Part shown: positions 36,338-46,430 of the stretch, in pieces | How positions within the stretch are numbered: position 1 is the first letter of the stretch | Layout of the letters: every line of letters starts with the position of its first letter | DNA from: Alsobacter sp046349155 | Lineage (GTDB): Bacteria > Pseudomonadota > Alphaproteobacteria > Rhizobiales > Beijerinckiaceae | DNA: 64,000 nt | Direction: 5' to 3' | Assembly (NCBI GenBank): GCA_046349155.1 | Contig: JAXMCW010000003.1 | Location: 248,001 to 312,000 of the forward strand | Notes under the pieces: model-generated | Databases searched by the model: none | Told to the model about the DNA's origin: nothing | What the model saw: only the letters and a program-made list of their open reading frames with translations | Position numbers and translations under genes: made by a program

Positions 36338-36343
36338 GTACGC

Positions 36344-36391
<48 letters not shown>

Positions 36392-36464
36392 GGAGATGGA
36401 AGCGGAGGAGATACGCACGGAACAAGACCTTTCGGCCGCCTTTCTCTGACGTTCTACCGATCCC

Positions 36465-36508
36465 CCACTGCCTACTGCCTGTTCCCGACTGCCTGCTCTC
36501 TACTGCCT
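36465..36508 (-). repeat. Inverted copies of the heptanucleotide repeat
   Basis: CCACTGCCTACTGCCT (36465-36480) is the reverse complement of the end of the tandem array, giving a 16-bp perfect stem around a 71-base loop. Two more degenerate copies follow (GACTGCCT at 36487 and TACTGCCT at 36501). All lie before the dihydropyrimidinase start at 36540. Confidence 0.85.
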
Positions 36509-36539
36509 CCTCCAGCGTCCTCCATTCCAGGAGCCAAAC

Positions 36540-37994
36540 ATGACCACCCTCATCAAGAACGGCACGGTCGTCACGGCCGACAGGACCTGGCAGGCTGACG
36601 TGCTCGTCGACGGCGAGAAGATCGTCGCGGTCGGACCGGGCCTGACCGGCGACACGGTGATCGACGCGACGGGCTGCTACGTGATGCCCGGCGGCATCGA
36701 CCCGCACACCCACCTCGAGATGCCTTTCATGGGCACCACGTCAGCCGACGACTACGAGAGCGGCACCAAGGCGGCGCTGTCGGGCGGCACGACGATGGTG
36801 GTGGATTTCTGCATCCCCGGGAACGGGCAGCCTTTGCTCGACGCCTGGGCGGACTGGGACCGCCGCTCGGCCAAGGCCTGCGCCGATTATTCCTACCACA
36901 TGTGCATCACCTACTGGTCGGACAAAGTCCGCGAGGACATGGCCAAGGTGGTCGAGAAGGGCGTCACCACCTTCAAGCATTTCATGGCCTACAAGGGCGC
37001 GCTGATGGTGAACGACGAGGAGATGTTCGCCTCGTTCCGCCGCTGCGCCGAGCTCGGCGCGATGCCGCTGGTCCATGCCGAGAACGGCGACGTCGTCGCC
37101 TCGCTGCAGGCCAAGCTCCTGAAGGACGGCGTCACGGGCCCGGAGGGCCATGGCTGGTCGCGCCCGCCGGAGGTGGAGGGCGAGGCGGCCAACCGCGCCA
37201 TCATGATCGCCGACCAGGCGGGCGTGCCGCTCTACATCGTGCACGTCTCGTCGATCCCGGCGCACGAGGCCATCGCGCGCGCCCGCTCGCTCGGCAAGCG
37301 CGTCTATGGCGAACCGCTGATCCAGCACCTCACGCTCGACGAGACCGAGTATCTCCACCCGGACTGGGACCACGCCGCCCGCCGCGTGATGTCGCCGCCG
37401 TTCCGCGACAAGAAGAACCAGGACGACCTGTGGAACGGCCTGCGCGCCGGCTCGCTGCAGGTCGTCGCCACCGACCATTGCGCCTTCACCACCGAGCAGA
37501 AGCGCTTCGGCCGCGGCGACTTCACCAGGATCCCCAACGGCACGGGCGGCCTCGAGGACCGGATGCCCGTGCTGTGGACCACCGGCGTGAACACCGGCCG
37601 CCTCACCATGAACGAGTTCGTGGCGGTGACCTCCACGAACATCGCGCGCATCCTCAACCTCTATCCGAGGAAGGGCGCGCTGGTGGCGGGCGCCGACGCC
37701 GACATCGTGATCTGGGACCCCAAGGCGACGAAGACGGTCAGCGCCAAGACCCAGCTTTCGGTGATCGACTACAACGTGTTCGAGGGCTTCAAGCTCACCG
37801 GCCTCGCCCGCACCACGCTGTCGCGCGGCGAGGTGGTGTGGGACGCCGGCGCGATCAAGGCGAAGCCGGGCCGCGGCCGGTTCGTCGCGCGCGAGCCCTT
37901 CCCCGCCGACGCTCGCGCCCTCGCCACGTGGCGCGAGCTCACCGCCAACAAGCCCGTCGCCCGCCCCGAGGCCCTGCGCGCCGCTGGCGAGTGA
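36540..37994 (+). CDS. hydA: Dihydropyrimidinase
   Basis: A 484-residue cytosolic amidohydrolase opening the dihydrouracil/dihydrothymine ring to N-carbamoyl-beta-amino acids. The first metal site is GGIDPHTHLEMPFMGT, the carbamylated Lys is in FKHFMAYKGALMVND, later His ligands are in HAENGD and YIVHVSS, and the catalytic Asp is in ATDHCAFTTEQK. The ending GRGRFVARE is usual for the family. AGGAG stands seven bases before the ATG. It lies in the RutR-controlled unit after the N-carbamoyl amidohydrolase and before a four-gene ABC transporter. Confidence 0.96.
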   Translation: MTTLIKNGTVVTADRTWQADVLVDGEKIVAVGPGLTGDTVIDATGCYVMPGGIDPHTHLEMPFMGTTSADDYESGTKAALSGGTTMVVDFCIPGNGQPLLDAWADWDRRSAKACADYSYHMCITYWSDKVREDMAKVVEKGVTTFKHFMAYKGALMVNDEEMFASFRRCAELGAMPLVHAENGDVVASLQAKLLKDGVTGPEGHGWSRPPEVEGEAANRAIMIADQAGVPLYIVHVSSIPAHEAIARARSLGKRVYGEPLIQHLTLDETEYLHPDWDHAARRVMSPPFRDKKNQDDLWNGLRAGSLQVVATDHCAFTTEQKRFGRGDFTRIPNGTGGLEDRMPVLWTTGVNTGRLTMNEFVAVTSTNIARILNLYPRKGALVAGADADIVIWDPKATKTVSAKTQLSVIDYNVFEGFKLTGLARTTLSRGEVVWDAGAIKAKPGRGRFVAREPFPADARALATWRELTANKPVARPEALRAAGE

Positions 37995-38123
37995 GGAGCG
38001 TACTCCCGTCATGATGCCCGTGGCCTGCGACGAGTTCGTCGCCACGCCCCTCGCCCTGGCGGGGCAGGGTCAGGGGCGGGGGGCCTACCCCGCCGCTATT
38101 CACTTCGAGACGCGCGACGCCCC

Positions 38124-38963
38124 ATGACCACCGCCATCGCCGCCCCGCCGGCGCCCGCCTCGACGGCCCCCACCCCGCTCGGCGAAGCCCCGGTGATCTC
38201 CGCCCGCGGCCTGTCGCTCACCTACGACACGGGCGACGGCGCGGTGCAGGCGCTGTCCAACGTCGAGCTGGACATCGCGCCGGGCGAATTCGTCTCCCTG
38301 ATCGGTCCCTCCGGCTGCGGCAAGACCACCCTCTTGCGCGTCATCGCCGACCTCGAGACGCCGACGGGCGGGAGCATCACCGTCAATGGCGTCAGTCCCC
38401 ACGAGGCGCGGCTGAAACGCTCCTACGGCTATGTGTTCCAGGCCCCGGCGCTCTATCCCTGGCGCACCATCGCCCGCAACGTGTCGTTGCCGCTCGAGAT
38501 CATGGGCTACCCCAAGGCCGAACGTGCGGCGCGCGTGGCGAGGAATCTGGAGCTCGTGAACCTCTCGGGCTTCGAGCGGAAGTTTCCCTGGCAGCTCTCC
38601 GGCGGCATGCAGCAGCGCGCCTCCATCGCCCGCGCCCTCTCCTTCGATCCGCACCTCCTGCTGATGGACGAGCCCTTCGGCGCGCTGGACGAGATCGTCC
38701 GTGATAAGCTCAACGAGCAGTTGCTGAAACTCTGGGACCTCACGAAGAAGACGGTGGTCTTCGTCACCCATTCCATTCCCGAGGCCGTCTTCCTGTCCAC
38801 GCGGATCGTGGTCATGTCGCCGCGGCCCGGCCGCATCCAGGACGTCATCGCCTGCAATTTCCCGCGCGATCGCACGCTCGACATCCGCGAGACGCCAGAA
38901 TTCCTGGAGATCGCCAACCGCGTCCGCCAGGGCCTGCGCGAGGGGCATTCCTATGCGGATTGA
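38124..38963 (+). CDS. ABC transporter ATP-binding protein (NitT/TauT family, pyrimidine-type)
   Basis: A 279-residue ATPase with Walker A GPSGCGKTTLLRVIADL, Q-loop VFQAPALYPWRTIARN, signature LSGGMQQRASIARAL, Walker B LLLMDEPFGALDE and FVTHSIPEAVFLS. This is the TauB/SsuB/ThiZ subfamily, whose partners bind sulfonates, nitrate, thiamine precursors or pyrimidines. The position after hydA and before two permeases and an NMT1-like binding protein points to uptake of pyrimidines or their degradation intermediates. Confidence 0.92.
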   Translation: MTTAIAAPPAPASTAPTPLGEAPVISARGLSLTYDTGDGAVQALSNVELDIAPGEFVSLIGPSGCGKTTLLRVIADLETPTGGSITVNGVSPHEARLKRSYGYVFQAPALYPWRTIARNVSLPLEIMGYPKAERAARVARNLELVNLSGFERKFPWQLSGGMQQRASIARALSFDPHLLLMDEPFGALDEIVRDKLNEQLLKLWDLTKKTVVFVTHSIPEAVFLSTRIVVMSPRPGRIQDVIACNFPRDRTLDIRETPEFLEIANRVRQGLREGHSYAD

Positions 38964-39068
38964 CGGTGAGGCTTCGAGCCTGGTCCGACCCCCATCGCTG
39001 ACCGCTCCCCGTCCCCTCGTGGGGAGGAGCCGGGGACAGGGCTCGGCAGAGCCCTCCGGCGCGCCGCG

Positions 39069-39947
39069 ATGAGCGCCGTCCTGCGCACCCTCGTCCCGAT
39101 CGTCGCGGTCTGCACCGCCCTCGTGGCGCTGTGGTACCTCGGCGCGGTCTGGATGAACGCCGACCTGCAGCGCTCCGCCTTCGAGAACGCCGGGCAGACG
39201 AGTTGGACGACGGGGGAGCTGGTCGAGGGCACGCTCTCGCAGGAGCGGCCGAAGCTGCCCGCGCCCCACCAGGTGGCGCAGGAGATCTGGAAGACCACCG
39301 TCGAGACCGCGCCCACGTCCAAGCGCAGCCTGCTCTACCACGCCACGATCACGCTGGAGGCGACGCTGCTCGGCTTCGCCATCGGCGCGGGGCTCGGCAT
39401 CCTGCTCGCGGTGCTGATCGTCCATGTCAGGAGCCTCGACCGCTCGCTGATGCCCTGGATCATCGCCTCGCAGACCATTCCCATCATCGCGCTCGCGCCG
39501 ATGATCGTCATCATCCTGAACCAGTTGGACGTGACGGGGATCGTGCCCAAGGCGGTCATCGCGGCCTACCTCTCCTTCTTCCCGGTGACCGTGGGGATGG
39601 TGAAGGGACTGCGCTCGCCCGACCCGCTGCAGCTCGACCTGATGCGCACCTATTCGGCCTCGCGCGCGCAGACCTTCCTCAAGCTGCGCGTGCCCGCCTC
39701 CGTGCCCTTCCTGTTCGCCAGCCTGAAGGTGGGCGTCGCCGCGAGCCTCGTCGGGGCGGTCGTCTCCGAGCTCACACAGTCCGCCGATGGCGGGCTGGGC
39801 GCGCGCCTGCTGGCGGGCTCCTATTACGGGCAGACCATCCAGATCTGGGCAGCGATCTTCGCCGCCGCCTTCTGCGCCTGCCTGCTCATCGCCGTCGTCG
39901 CCTTCGCCGACCGCGTGGTCCTGAAGCGCATGGGGTATGTGCGGTGA
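39069..39947 (+). CDS. ABC transporter permease 1 (NitT/TauT family)
   Basis: A 292-residue inner-membrane protein. One N-terminal helix (VPIVAVCTALVALWYLGAVW) is followed by a periplasmic stretch of about 75 residues, then five core helices. The ATPase-docking loop is MRTYSASRAQTFLKLRVPASVPFLFASLKVG, with the usual L-R-x-P of this family. A GTG that starts permease 2 overlaps its stop by four bases. The preceding gap of 105 bases holds GC-rich REP-like palindromes. Confidence 0.9.
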   Translation: MSAVLRTLVPIVAVCTALVALWYLGAVWMNADLQRSAFENAGQTSWTTGELVEGTLSQERPKLPAPHQVAQEIWKTTVETAPTSKRSLLYHATITLEATLLGFAIGAGLGILLAVLIVHVRSLDRSLMPWIIASQTIPIIALAPMIVIILNQLDVTGIVPKAVIAAYLSFFPVTVGMVKGLRSPDPLQLDLMRTYSASRAQTFLKLRVPASVPFLFASLKVGVAASLVGAVVSELTQSADGGLGARLLAGSYYGQTIQIWAAIFAAAFCACLLIAVVAFADRVVLKRMGYVR

Positions 39948-41074
39948 AGCGCGTCGACCTCCTGGCCTTCGCCACCGGGCTCGCCGCCGCCGCGGCGCTG
40001 GTGGGCTGGTACGCCTGGGGTCCCGGCGGGGCCGGCGCGACGGCGCTGGCGCTGACCGGGCTGACCGGCGGCGTGGCGCTGGCCTGCGCGCTCGCGCCCC
40101 GCTTCCGCCTGTGGATGGCCCTCAGCGCGATGGTCGCGGTGCTGGCCGGCGCCACGGCGCTCCACCTCGTCGCCCTGCTGGGCGCGGGCTTCGAGAACCA
40201 GGCGGGCTGGGGCTACGCCGCGGCGCTCGCCACCGTCTGGCTCGCAGCCTGGCACACGGTGGACCTGCTGATCCGCGCCGCGCCGCGCGACGGGCTAGGC
40301 CGCATGCTGGCCGCCGCGGCCGTGCCGATCCTGTTCGGCCTGACCGTGCTCTTCCTCTGGGAGTGCGGCGTGCGCGGCTTCGGGTCCTCTATGATGAAGG
40401 TGATCCTGCCCGCGCCCTCCGCCATCGCGGGACGGTTCGCCGCGTCGCTGCCGGTGCTGGGCGCCGATTTCGCGCAGACCTTCAAGGGCGTCGCCGTCGG
40501 CTACCTGATCGGCTGCGGGGCGGGCATCCTCGTCGCCGTCCTCATCGACCGCTCGCCCTTCCTGCAGCAGGGACTGCTGCCGCTCGGCAACCTCGTCTCG
40601 GCGCTGCCCATCGTCGGCGTGGCGCCCATCATGGTGATGTGGTTCGGCTTCGACTGGCAGTCCAAGGCCGCCATCGTGGTGATCATGACGTTCTTCCCGC
40701 AGCTCGTGAACACGGTGGCGGGGCTTGCCTCGGCCGGTCCGATGGAGCGGGACCTGATGAAGACCTACGCCGCGAGCTACGGGCAGACGCTGGCGGCGCT
40801 GCGGCTGCCTGCGGCGTTGCCCTTCATCTTCAACGGGCTGAAGATCAATTCCACGCTGGCGCTCATCGGGGCGATCGTCGCCGAGTTCTTCGGCACGCCG
40901 ATCGTCGGGATGGGCTTCCGCATCAACACGGAAGTCGGCCGGATGAACATCGACATGGTGTGGGCGACGATCCTCGTCGCCGCGCTGTTCGGTTCGCTGT
41001 TCTATGGCCTGCTTGCGCTCGCAGAACGCAGGGCGACCTTCTGGCACGCATCCTATCGCCAGCGGGCCGCCTGA
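39944..41074 (+). CDS. ABC transporter permease 2 with extra N-terminal membrane domain
   Basis: A 376-residue permease, about 110 residues longer than the usual 250-270. Residues 1-125 contain four additional hydrophobic helices (LLAFATGLAAAAALVGWYA; TALALTGLTGGVALACALA; LWMALSAMVAVLAGATAL; AALATVWLAAWHTVDLLI) before the normal core, which has KTYAASYGQTLAALRLPAALP as docking loop. The GTG overlaps the permease 1 stop (GTGA). Partner of permease 1, the ATPase at 38124 and the binding protein at 41101. Confidence 0.9.
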   Translation: MKRVDLLAFATGLAAAAALVGWYAWGPGGAGATALALTGLTGGVALACALAPRFRLWMALSAMVAVLAGATALHLVALLGAGFENQAGWGYAAALATVWLAAWHTVDLLIRAAPRDGLGRMLAAAAVPILFGLTVLFLWECGVRGFGSSMMKVILPAPSAIAGRFAASLPVLGADFAQTFKGVAVGYLIGCGAGILVAVLIDRSPFLQQGLLPLGNLVSALPIVGVAPIMVMWFGFDWQSKAAIVVIMTFFPQLVNTVAGLASAGPMERDLMKTYAASYGQTLAALRLPAALPFIFNGLKINSTLALIGAIVAEFFGTPIVGMGFRINTEVGRMNIDMVWATILVAALFGSLFYGLLALAERRATFWHASYRQRAA

Positions 41075-41100
41075 GTGGCGTCAAACACCGGAGGGAGACA

Positions 41101-42093
41101 ATGAAGAAGACGTTGGGACTGATGACCTTCGCGGCCGTCATGGCCGCCACGGCCGCGCAGGCGGCGGACAAGGTGACGCTGCAGCTGAAATGGGTCACCC
41201 AGGCCCAGTTCGCGGGCTACTACGTCGCCAAGGACAAGGGCTTCTACAAGGAGGCCGGGCTCGACGTGACGATCAAGCCGGGTGGCCCGGACATCGCGCC
41301 CCCGCAGGTGATCGCCGGCGGCGGCGCCGACGTGATCGTCGACTGGATGCCCTCGGCGCTGGCCTCGCGCGAGAAGGGCGTGCCGCTGGTCAACGTCGCC
41401 CAGCCCTTCAAGCGCTCGGGCATGATGCTGACCTGCCGCGCCGAGACCGGCATCAAGAAGCCCGAGGACCTCAAGGGCCGCACGCTGGGCGTCTGGTTCT
41501 ACGGCAACGAGTATCCCTTCCTGTCCTGGATGGCGAAGCTGAAAATCCCCACCGACGGCTCGGCCCAGGGCGTGAAGGTGCTCAAGCAGGGCTTCAACGT
41601 CGACCCGCTGCTGCAGAAGCAGGCCGATTGCATCTCCACCATGACCTACAACGAATACTGGCAGGTCATCGACGGCGGCATCAAGCCGGACCAGCTCGTG
41701 GTCTTCAAGTACGAGGACCAGGGCGTCGCCACCATGGAGGACGGCCTCTACGTGCTCGAGGGCAACCTCAAGGATCCCGCCTTCGTCGACAAGATGGCCC
41801 GCTTCGTGAAGGCCTCGATGAAGGGCTGGGACTGGGCCCGCGCCAACCCGAAGGACGCCGCCAAGATCGTGCTCGACAACGACGCGAGCGGGGCCCAGAC
41901 GGAGAAGCATCAGGTCCGCATGATGGAGGAGATCAACAAGCTCACCGAGGGCACGGACGGCACCCTGGTGCCGGCCGACTATGAGCGCACGGTGAAGACG
42001 CTGCTCTCCGGCGGTTCCGACCCCGTCATCTCCAAGGAGCCTACCGGCGCCTGGACCGCGGCCGTGACGGACAAGGCCAAGACGCTGAAGTGA
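41101..42093 (+). CDS. NMT1/THI5-like periplasmic binding protein
   Basis: A 330-residue solute-binding protein with a Sec signal peptide (MKKTLGLMTFAAVMAATAAQ, cleavage near AQAAD). VTLQLKWVTQAQFAGYYVAKD is the start of the NMT1/THI5-like fold that binds pyrimidines such as hydroxymethylpyrimidine. ADVIVDWMPSALASREKG and NEYWQVIDGG are binding-lobe motifs. GGAGGGAG precedes the ATG. Fourth gene of the importer downstream of hydA; a strong terminator lies 172 bases after its stop. Confidence 0.92.
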   Translation: MKKTLGLMTFAAVMAATAAQAADKVTLQLKWVTQAQFAGYYVAKDKGFYKEAGLDVTIKPGGPDIAPPQVIAGGGADVIVDWMPSALASREKGVPLVNVAQPFKRSGMMLTCRAETGIKKPEDLKGRTLGVWFYGNEYPFLSWMAKLKIPTDGSAQGVKVLKQGFNVDPLLQKQADCISTMTYNEYWQVIDGGIKPDQLVVFKYEDQGVATMEDGLYVLEGNLKDPAFVDKMARFVKASMKGWDWARANPKDAAKIVLDNDASGAQTEKHQVRMMEEINKLTEGTDGTLVPADYERTVKTLLSGGSDPVISKEPTGAWTAAVTDKAKTLK

Positions 42094-42131
42094 CAGGGCG
42101 TCGATAGCCGGGAGCACAGCGCCGTCCCGGC

Positions 42132-42148
42132 GGTCCGCTCAGCGGACC
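42132..42148. repeat. Small perfect palindrome
   Basis: GGTCCGCT-C-AGCGGACC is a perfect 8-bp inverted repeat around one base in the gap after the binding-protein gene, without a T-run. It may add to message stability. Confidence 0.35.
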
Positions 42149-42265
42149 GGGATGGGGGATCCAGGGGCCGAGGCCCGCGCGTCCGGGTCCCCGTCCCCAA
42201 CCCGGCTTCTCAACCGCGGCCGGGCACAAGCCGGGACCGAGCCGGCCCCGGCGAAGCCTTTCTGG

Positions 42266-42290
42266 CCCGCGGCCCGAGCCGCGGGTTTTT
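42266..42290 (+). terminator. Rho-independent terminator before the DUF606 gene
   Basis: CCCGCGG (42266-42272), six-base loop, CCGCGGG (42279-42285), then five T. It ends the RutR-linked operon and lies only 20 bases ahead of the next ATG, so the next gene may depend on read-through or have its transcription start very close. Confidence 0.8.
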
Positions 42291-42310
42291 CATGTCCATC
42301 CGGAGCCGCC

Positions 42311-42766
42311 ATGTCGCTCGCCTCGATCCTGCTTCCGCTCTGCGCGCTCCTCGCCGCAATGGTTCTGCCCGTCCAGGCGGCGGTGAACGCGCGGCTCTCG
42401 ATGGCGCTGGGCAATCCCGTGGCCGCCACGGCCGTGTCCTTCGGGGCAGGGCTTTGCGTGCTGATCCTGCTCTGCCTGGTCTTCTTCCGCGACCTGCCGC
42501 CGGCCACCCAGATCGCCAGGATCCCGTGGTGGCTCTTCGTCGCGGGCGGCTCGCTGGGCGTGGTCTACCTCGTCGGCAACGTCGTGCTGGTGCCGCGGCT
42601 GGGCGCGGCGACCGTGTTCACCTTCGCCATTGCGGGCCAGCTCACCTGCGCGCTGCTGCTCGACAAGGTGGGCTTCCTCGGCCTCGCGGCGCGCGAGATC
42701 TCGCTCGGCCGGCTCGCGGGCGCCGCCCTCGTTCTCGCCGGCGCGGTGATGGTGCGGACGCTGTAG
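42311..42766 (+). CDS. DMT-family membrane protein, DUF606/YdcZ type
   Basis: A 151-residue protein of about five membrane helices, half the size of a normal drug/metabolite transporter, as is standard for DUF606/YdcZ. Typical motifs are VQAAVNARLSMALGNPVAATAVSF at the start and FTFAIAGQLTCALLLDKVGFLGL near the end. Half-size members act as dimers, often encoded in pairs; here only one copy is present. Function is unknown. A terminator stands just 20 bases upstream of the ATG. It is convergent with the CAP-domain gene. Confidence 0.85.
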   Translation: MSLASILLPLCALLAAMVLPVQAAVNARLSMALGNPVAATAVSFGAGLCVLILLCLVFFRDLPPATQIARIPWWLFVAGGSLGVVYLVGNVVLVPRLGAATVFTFAIAGQLTCALLLDKVGFLGLAAREISLGRLAGAALVLAGAVMVRTL

Positions 42767-42801
42767 ACCGCTCCCCCTCCCTCGGCGCCACGCGGCATGC
42801 C

Positions 42802-43353
42802 CTACGGGAAGAACGGGATCGGCGCGCCCCAGGTGAAGCCGGCCGGCGCGCCCGCCTGGCGCGGCGCGGGCTCGGGGGCGGCGAGCAGCATGGCCCAGTA
42901 GATCTTGCCGTCAGCGCCCTTGCGCTGCGCGACGGCGACGCGCGTCGCTCCGGTCATCAGCATGTTGCGGCGGTGACCGGAGGAAGCCTTCCAGTCCTCC
43001 ATCACCTCGGCCAGCGAGCGCTGGCCGACCGCGACGTTCTCCGCCGCCGCGCCGGCGCGGATGCCGGCCTTGCCGAGGCGGGAGGAGAGGTCGCCCGCGA
43101 CGGTGTGGGACATGGTGGTCGCTGCCGCCATGGCGTCGGCCTGCTGCTGCGCGGCGCGCATCAGCGCCGCGTCGTCGGCGACAGGGCCGAGCCCGTTCGA
43201 GAGCCTGAACGCGCTGACCGCCTGGGCCGCCGCGCTGGCGCGCGGAGCCGGCCTGGCCTTCCCCTGCTGGGTCGCCGCCCCGGCAGGCTGAAGGGCCGCC
43301 AGTGCCGTGGCGAAGGCGATCAGGAGCGAAAAACGGCGCTGTCGATTCGTCAT
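42802..43353 (-). CDS. Secreted CAP-domain (SCP/PR-1-like) protein
   Basis: A 183-residue exported protein. The signal peptide is RFSLLIAFATALAALQPAGA, cleaved near AATQQ. The CAP domain has ADAMAAATTMSHTVAGDLSSRL, AAENVAVGQRSL and the SSGHRRNML motif, giving the two His that form the CAP cavity. Bacterial CAP proteins are extracytoplasmic and of unknown or varied role. ATG 43353 is chosen because it is followed by the basic start of the signal peptide; the frame is open to 43404. Confidence 0.85.
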   Translation of the reverse strand: MTNRQRRFSLLIAFATALAALQPAGAATQQGKARPAPRASAAAQAVSAFRLSNGLGPVADDAALMRAAQQQADAMAAATTMSHTVAGDLSSRLGKAGIRAGAAAENVAVGQRSLAEVMEDWKASSGHRRNMLMTGATRVAVAQRKGADGKIYWAMLLAAPEPAPRQAGAPAGFTWGAPIPFFP

Positions 43354-43455
43354 GGCGGTCACGCCCGGCGCAGGTCCATCCCCCCGAGGAAAGCCGCGGA
43401 CCATGAACGAACCGTTTCCGCTGGGTCCATGCGGCGGCCGGCCGCAGGCGACGAC

Positions 43456-43540
43456 CGTCCTTGCGGGCGCAGCGAAGCGAGCCAGGCCGTCGCCAGGCGC
43501 TTTGTGGGTTTGCTTCGTCGCTGCGCTCCGCGCAAGGACG
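43456..43540. repeat. REP-like imperfect inverted repeat
   Basis: CGTCCTTGCG-GGCGCAGCGAAGC (43456-43478) and its near reverse complement, ending CGCGCAAGGACG (43512-43540), flank about 33 bases. The motif (CAAGGACG ends with an inner GCTTCG-CTGCGC core) resembles the intergenic REP-type sequences common in Rhizobiales genomes. It sits just after the dppF-type gene's stop on the minus strand and could be the 3' end structure of that operon. Confidence 0.65.
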
Positions 43541-43545
43541 GGGGG

Positions 43546-44516
<971 letters not shown>

Positions 44517-44520
<4 letters not shown>

Positions 44521-45506
44521 GCGGCTTCGGTCCGGTTGGTGGGCGCGCCGGCCACGAGCGGGGTGTGGCACAGCACCCGGCCGAGCTCCGGCGCAGCGGG
44601 CTTCGGCGGTACGGTGCGGCACAGCTCGGTCGTGAACTGGCAGCGCGGCGAGAACAGACAGCCGGCCGGGCGGTCGAACTGGCCGGGCACGACGCCGGGG
44701 ATGGAGGGGAGCACGCGCCCCTTGGCGCGCTCCGGCAAGGCCGCCAGCAGAGCCGCGGTATAGGGATGGTGCGGGTCCGCGAAGAGGCCCTGGGTCTCCT
44801 GCTGCTCCACCTGCTGCCCGGCATATTGCACGACGACGCGGTGCGCGGTCTCGGCCACAACGCCCATGTCGTGCGTGATGAGCACGAGGCCCATGCCGGT
44901 CTCCTGGCGCAGTCGCAAGAGCAGGTCGAGGATCTGCGCCTGGATCGTCACGTCGAGCGCGGTCGTCGGCTCGTCGGCGATGAGCAGCTTGGGCCGGCAG
45001 GCGATCGCCATGGCGATCATCACGCGCTGGCTCATGCCGCCCGAGAGCTGGTGCGGGAAGGCGGAGAGCCGGCGAGCGGGATCGGTGATGCCGACCTCTT
45101 CGAGCAGCGCGATGGAGCGCTTGCGGCGCTCCGTACGATCCAGTCCGAGATGCGTCTTCAGCGCCTCGCCGAGCTGGAAGCCCACGGTGAAGCAGGGGTT
45201 CAGCGAGGTCATCGGCTCCTGGAAGATCATCGCGATGTCGCGCCCGATGATCTTGCGGCGGTCCTTCGCCGTGATGGTGAGGAGGTCGCGGCCCGCGAAG
45301 CTCATGCGGTCGGCGGTCACCGTGGCCGTCCAGGGCAGCAGGCCCATCAGCGCCAGCATGGCGACGGACTTGCCGGAGCCGGACTCGCCGACGATGGAGA
45401 CGACCTCGTTCTGGTCGACCGTGAGGTCCACGCCGTCGACGGCCTTGAACGCGCCGCCGCGCGTGGCGAAGGAGACGGAGAGGTTGCGGATCTCGAGGAG
45501 CGCCAT
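44517..45506 (-). CDS. dppD: Oligopeptide/dipeptide ABC ATPase (DppD/OppD type)
   Basis: A 329-residue ATPase with GESGSGKSVAMLALMG (Walker A), IFQEPMTSLNPCFTVG (Q-loop), LSGGMSQRVMIAMAI (signature), LIADEPTTALDVTIQAQ (Walker B) and LITHDMGVVAETA. The cysteine tail (AGCLFSPRCQFTTELC) is present. GAGGAG lies seven bases before ATG 45506, inside the end of the upstream permease gene. Partner of the DppF-type ATPase in a heterodimer. Confidence 0.93.
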
Positions 45507-45509
45507 AGG

Positions 45510-46430
45510 TCAACTCCTCTTGAGCTTGGGATCGAGCGCATCGCGCAGCCCGTCGCCCATCAGGTTGATCGAGATGACCGTGATGAGGATGGCGAGGCCC
45601 GGCAAGGTGACGATCCAGGGGTTGGAGCGGATGAACTCGCGGCTGTCGGCCAGCATCGCGCCCCATTCGGGGATGGGCGGCTGCGCGCCGAGGCCGAGAA
45701 AGCCGAGCGCCGCCGCCTCGAGGATCGCGTTGGAGACGCCGAGCGCGGACTGCACGATGAGCGGGGCGAGGCAGTTCGGCAGCACCGTCACGAACATGAG
45801 CCGGAGCGTGCCCACCCCCGCGACGCGCGCGGCGGTGACGTATTCCTTGTTGAGCTCGCCCATGGCCGAGGCTCGCACGAGGCGCACGTAGTTGGGCAGG
45901 GCCACGACCGACACCGCGACGATGGTGTTCGTGAGGCTGGGGCCCAGCACCGCGACGATGAGGATGGCGAGCACGAGGCCGGGGATGGAGATGATCAGGT
46001 CCATCACCCGCATGATCACGACGTCGACGACGCCGCCGGCGAAGGCCGCGGACAGGCCGAAGGCCACGCCGAAGATCACCGACACCACCATCACCGCCAG
46101 GCCGATGAAGAGCGAGATCCGCGCGCCGTAGATGAGGCGCGAGACCATGTCGCGGCCGAGCGCGTCGGTGCCCAGCAGGAACATGCGGTTGCCGCCCTCT
46201 TCCCAGGCCGGAGGCAGCTTGCTGAACTCGCGGAACTGCTCGATCGGGGAGTGGGGCGCGATCACGTCGGCGAAGATCGCCATGAGCGCGACGATCGTCA
46301 GCACCACGAGCCCGATCACCGCGCCGCGGTTCTCGGAGAACGACGCCCAGAACGAGGCAAGCGCCCCGCGATGGGCCGGCACGACCGGCGCGGAGACGCC
46401 GGCGTCGGGGGCGAGCGCGTCAGCGGCCAT
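45510..46430 (-). CDS. dppC: Dipeptide-type ABC permease (DppC type)
   Basis: A 306-residue inner-membrane protein. The N-terminal helix is in GAVIGLVVLTIVALMAIFAD, and LLGTDALGRDMVSRLIYGARISL is the DppC/OppC signature. The docking loop is MGELNKEYVTAARVAGVG, and the C-terminus has INLMGDGLRDALDPKLK as in all DppC proteins. It overlaps the DppB-type gene by 11 bases. Confidence 0.94.
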   Translation of the reverse strand: MAADALAPDAGVSAPVVPAHRGALASFWASFSENRGAVIGLVVLTIVALMAIFADVIAPHSPIEQFREFSKLPPAWEEGGNRMFLLGTDALGRDMVSRLIYGARISLFIGLAVMVVSVIFGVAFGLSAAFAGGVVDVVIMRVMDLIISIPGLVLAILIVAVLGPSLTNTIVAVSVVALPNYVRLVRASAMGELNKEYVTAARVAGVGTLRLMFVTVLPNCLAPLIVQSALGVSNAILEAAALGFLGLGAQPPIPEWGAMLADSREFIRSNPWIVTLPGLAILITVISINLMGDGLRDALDPKLKRS

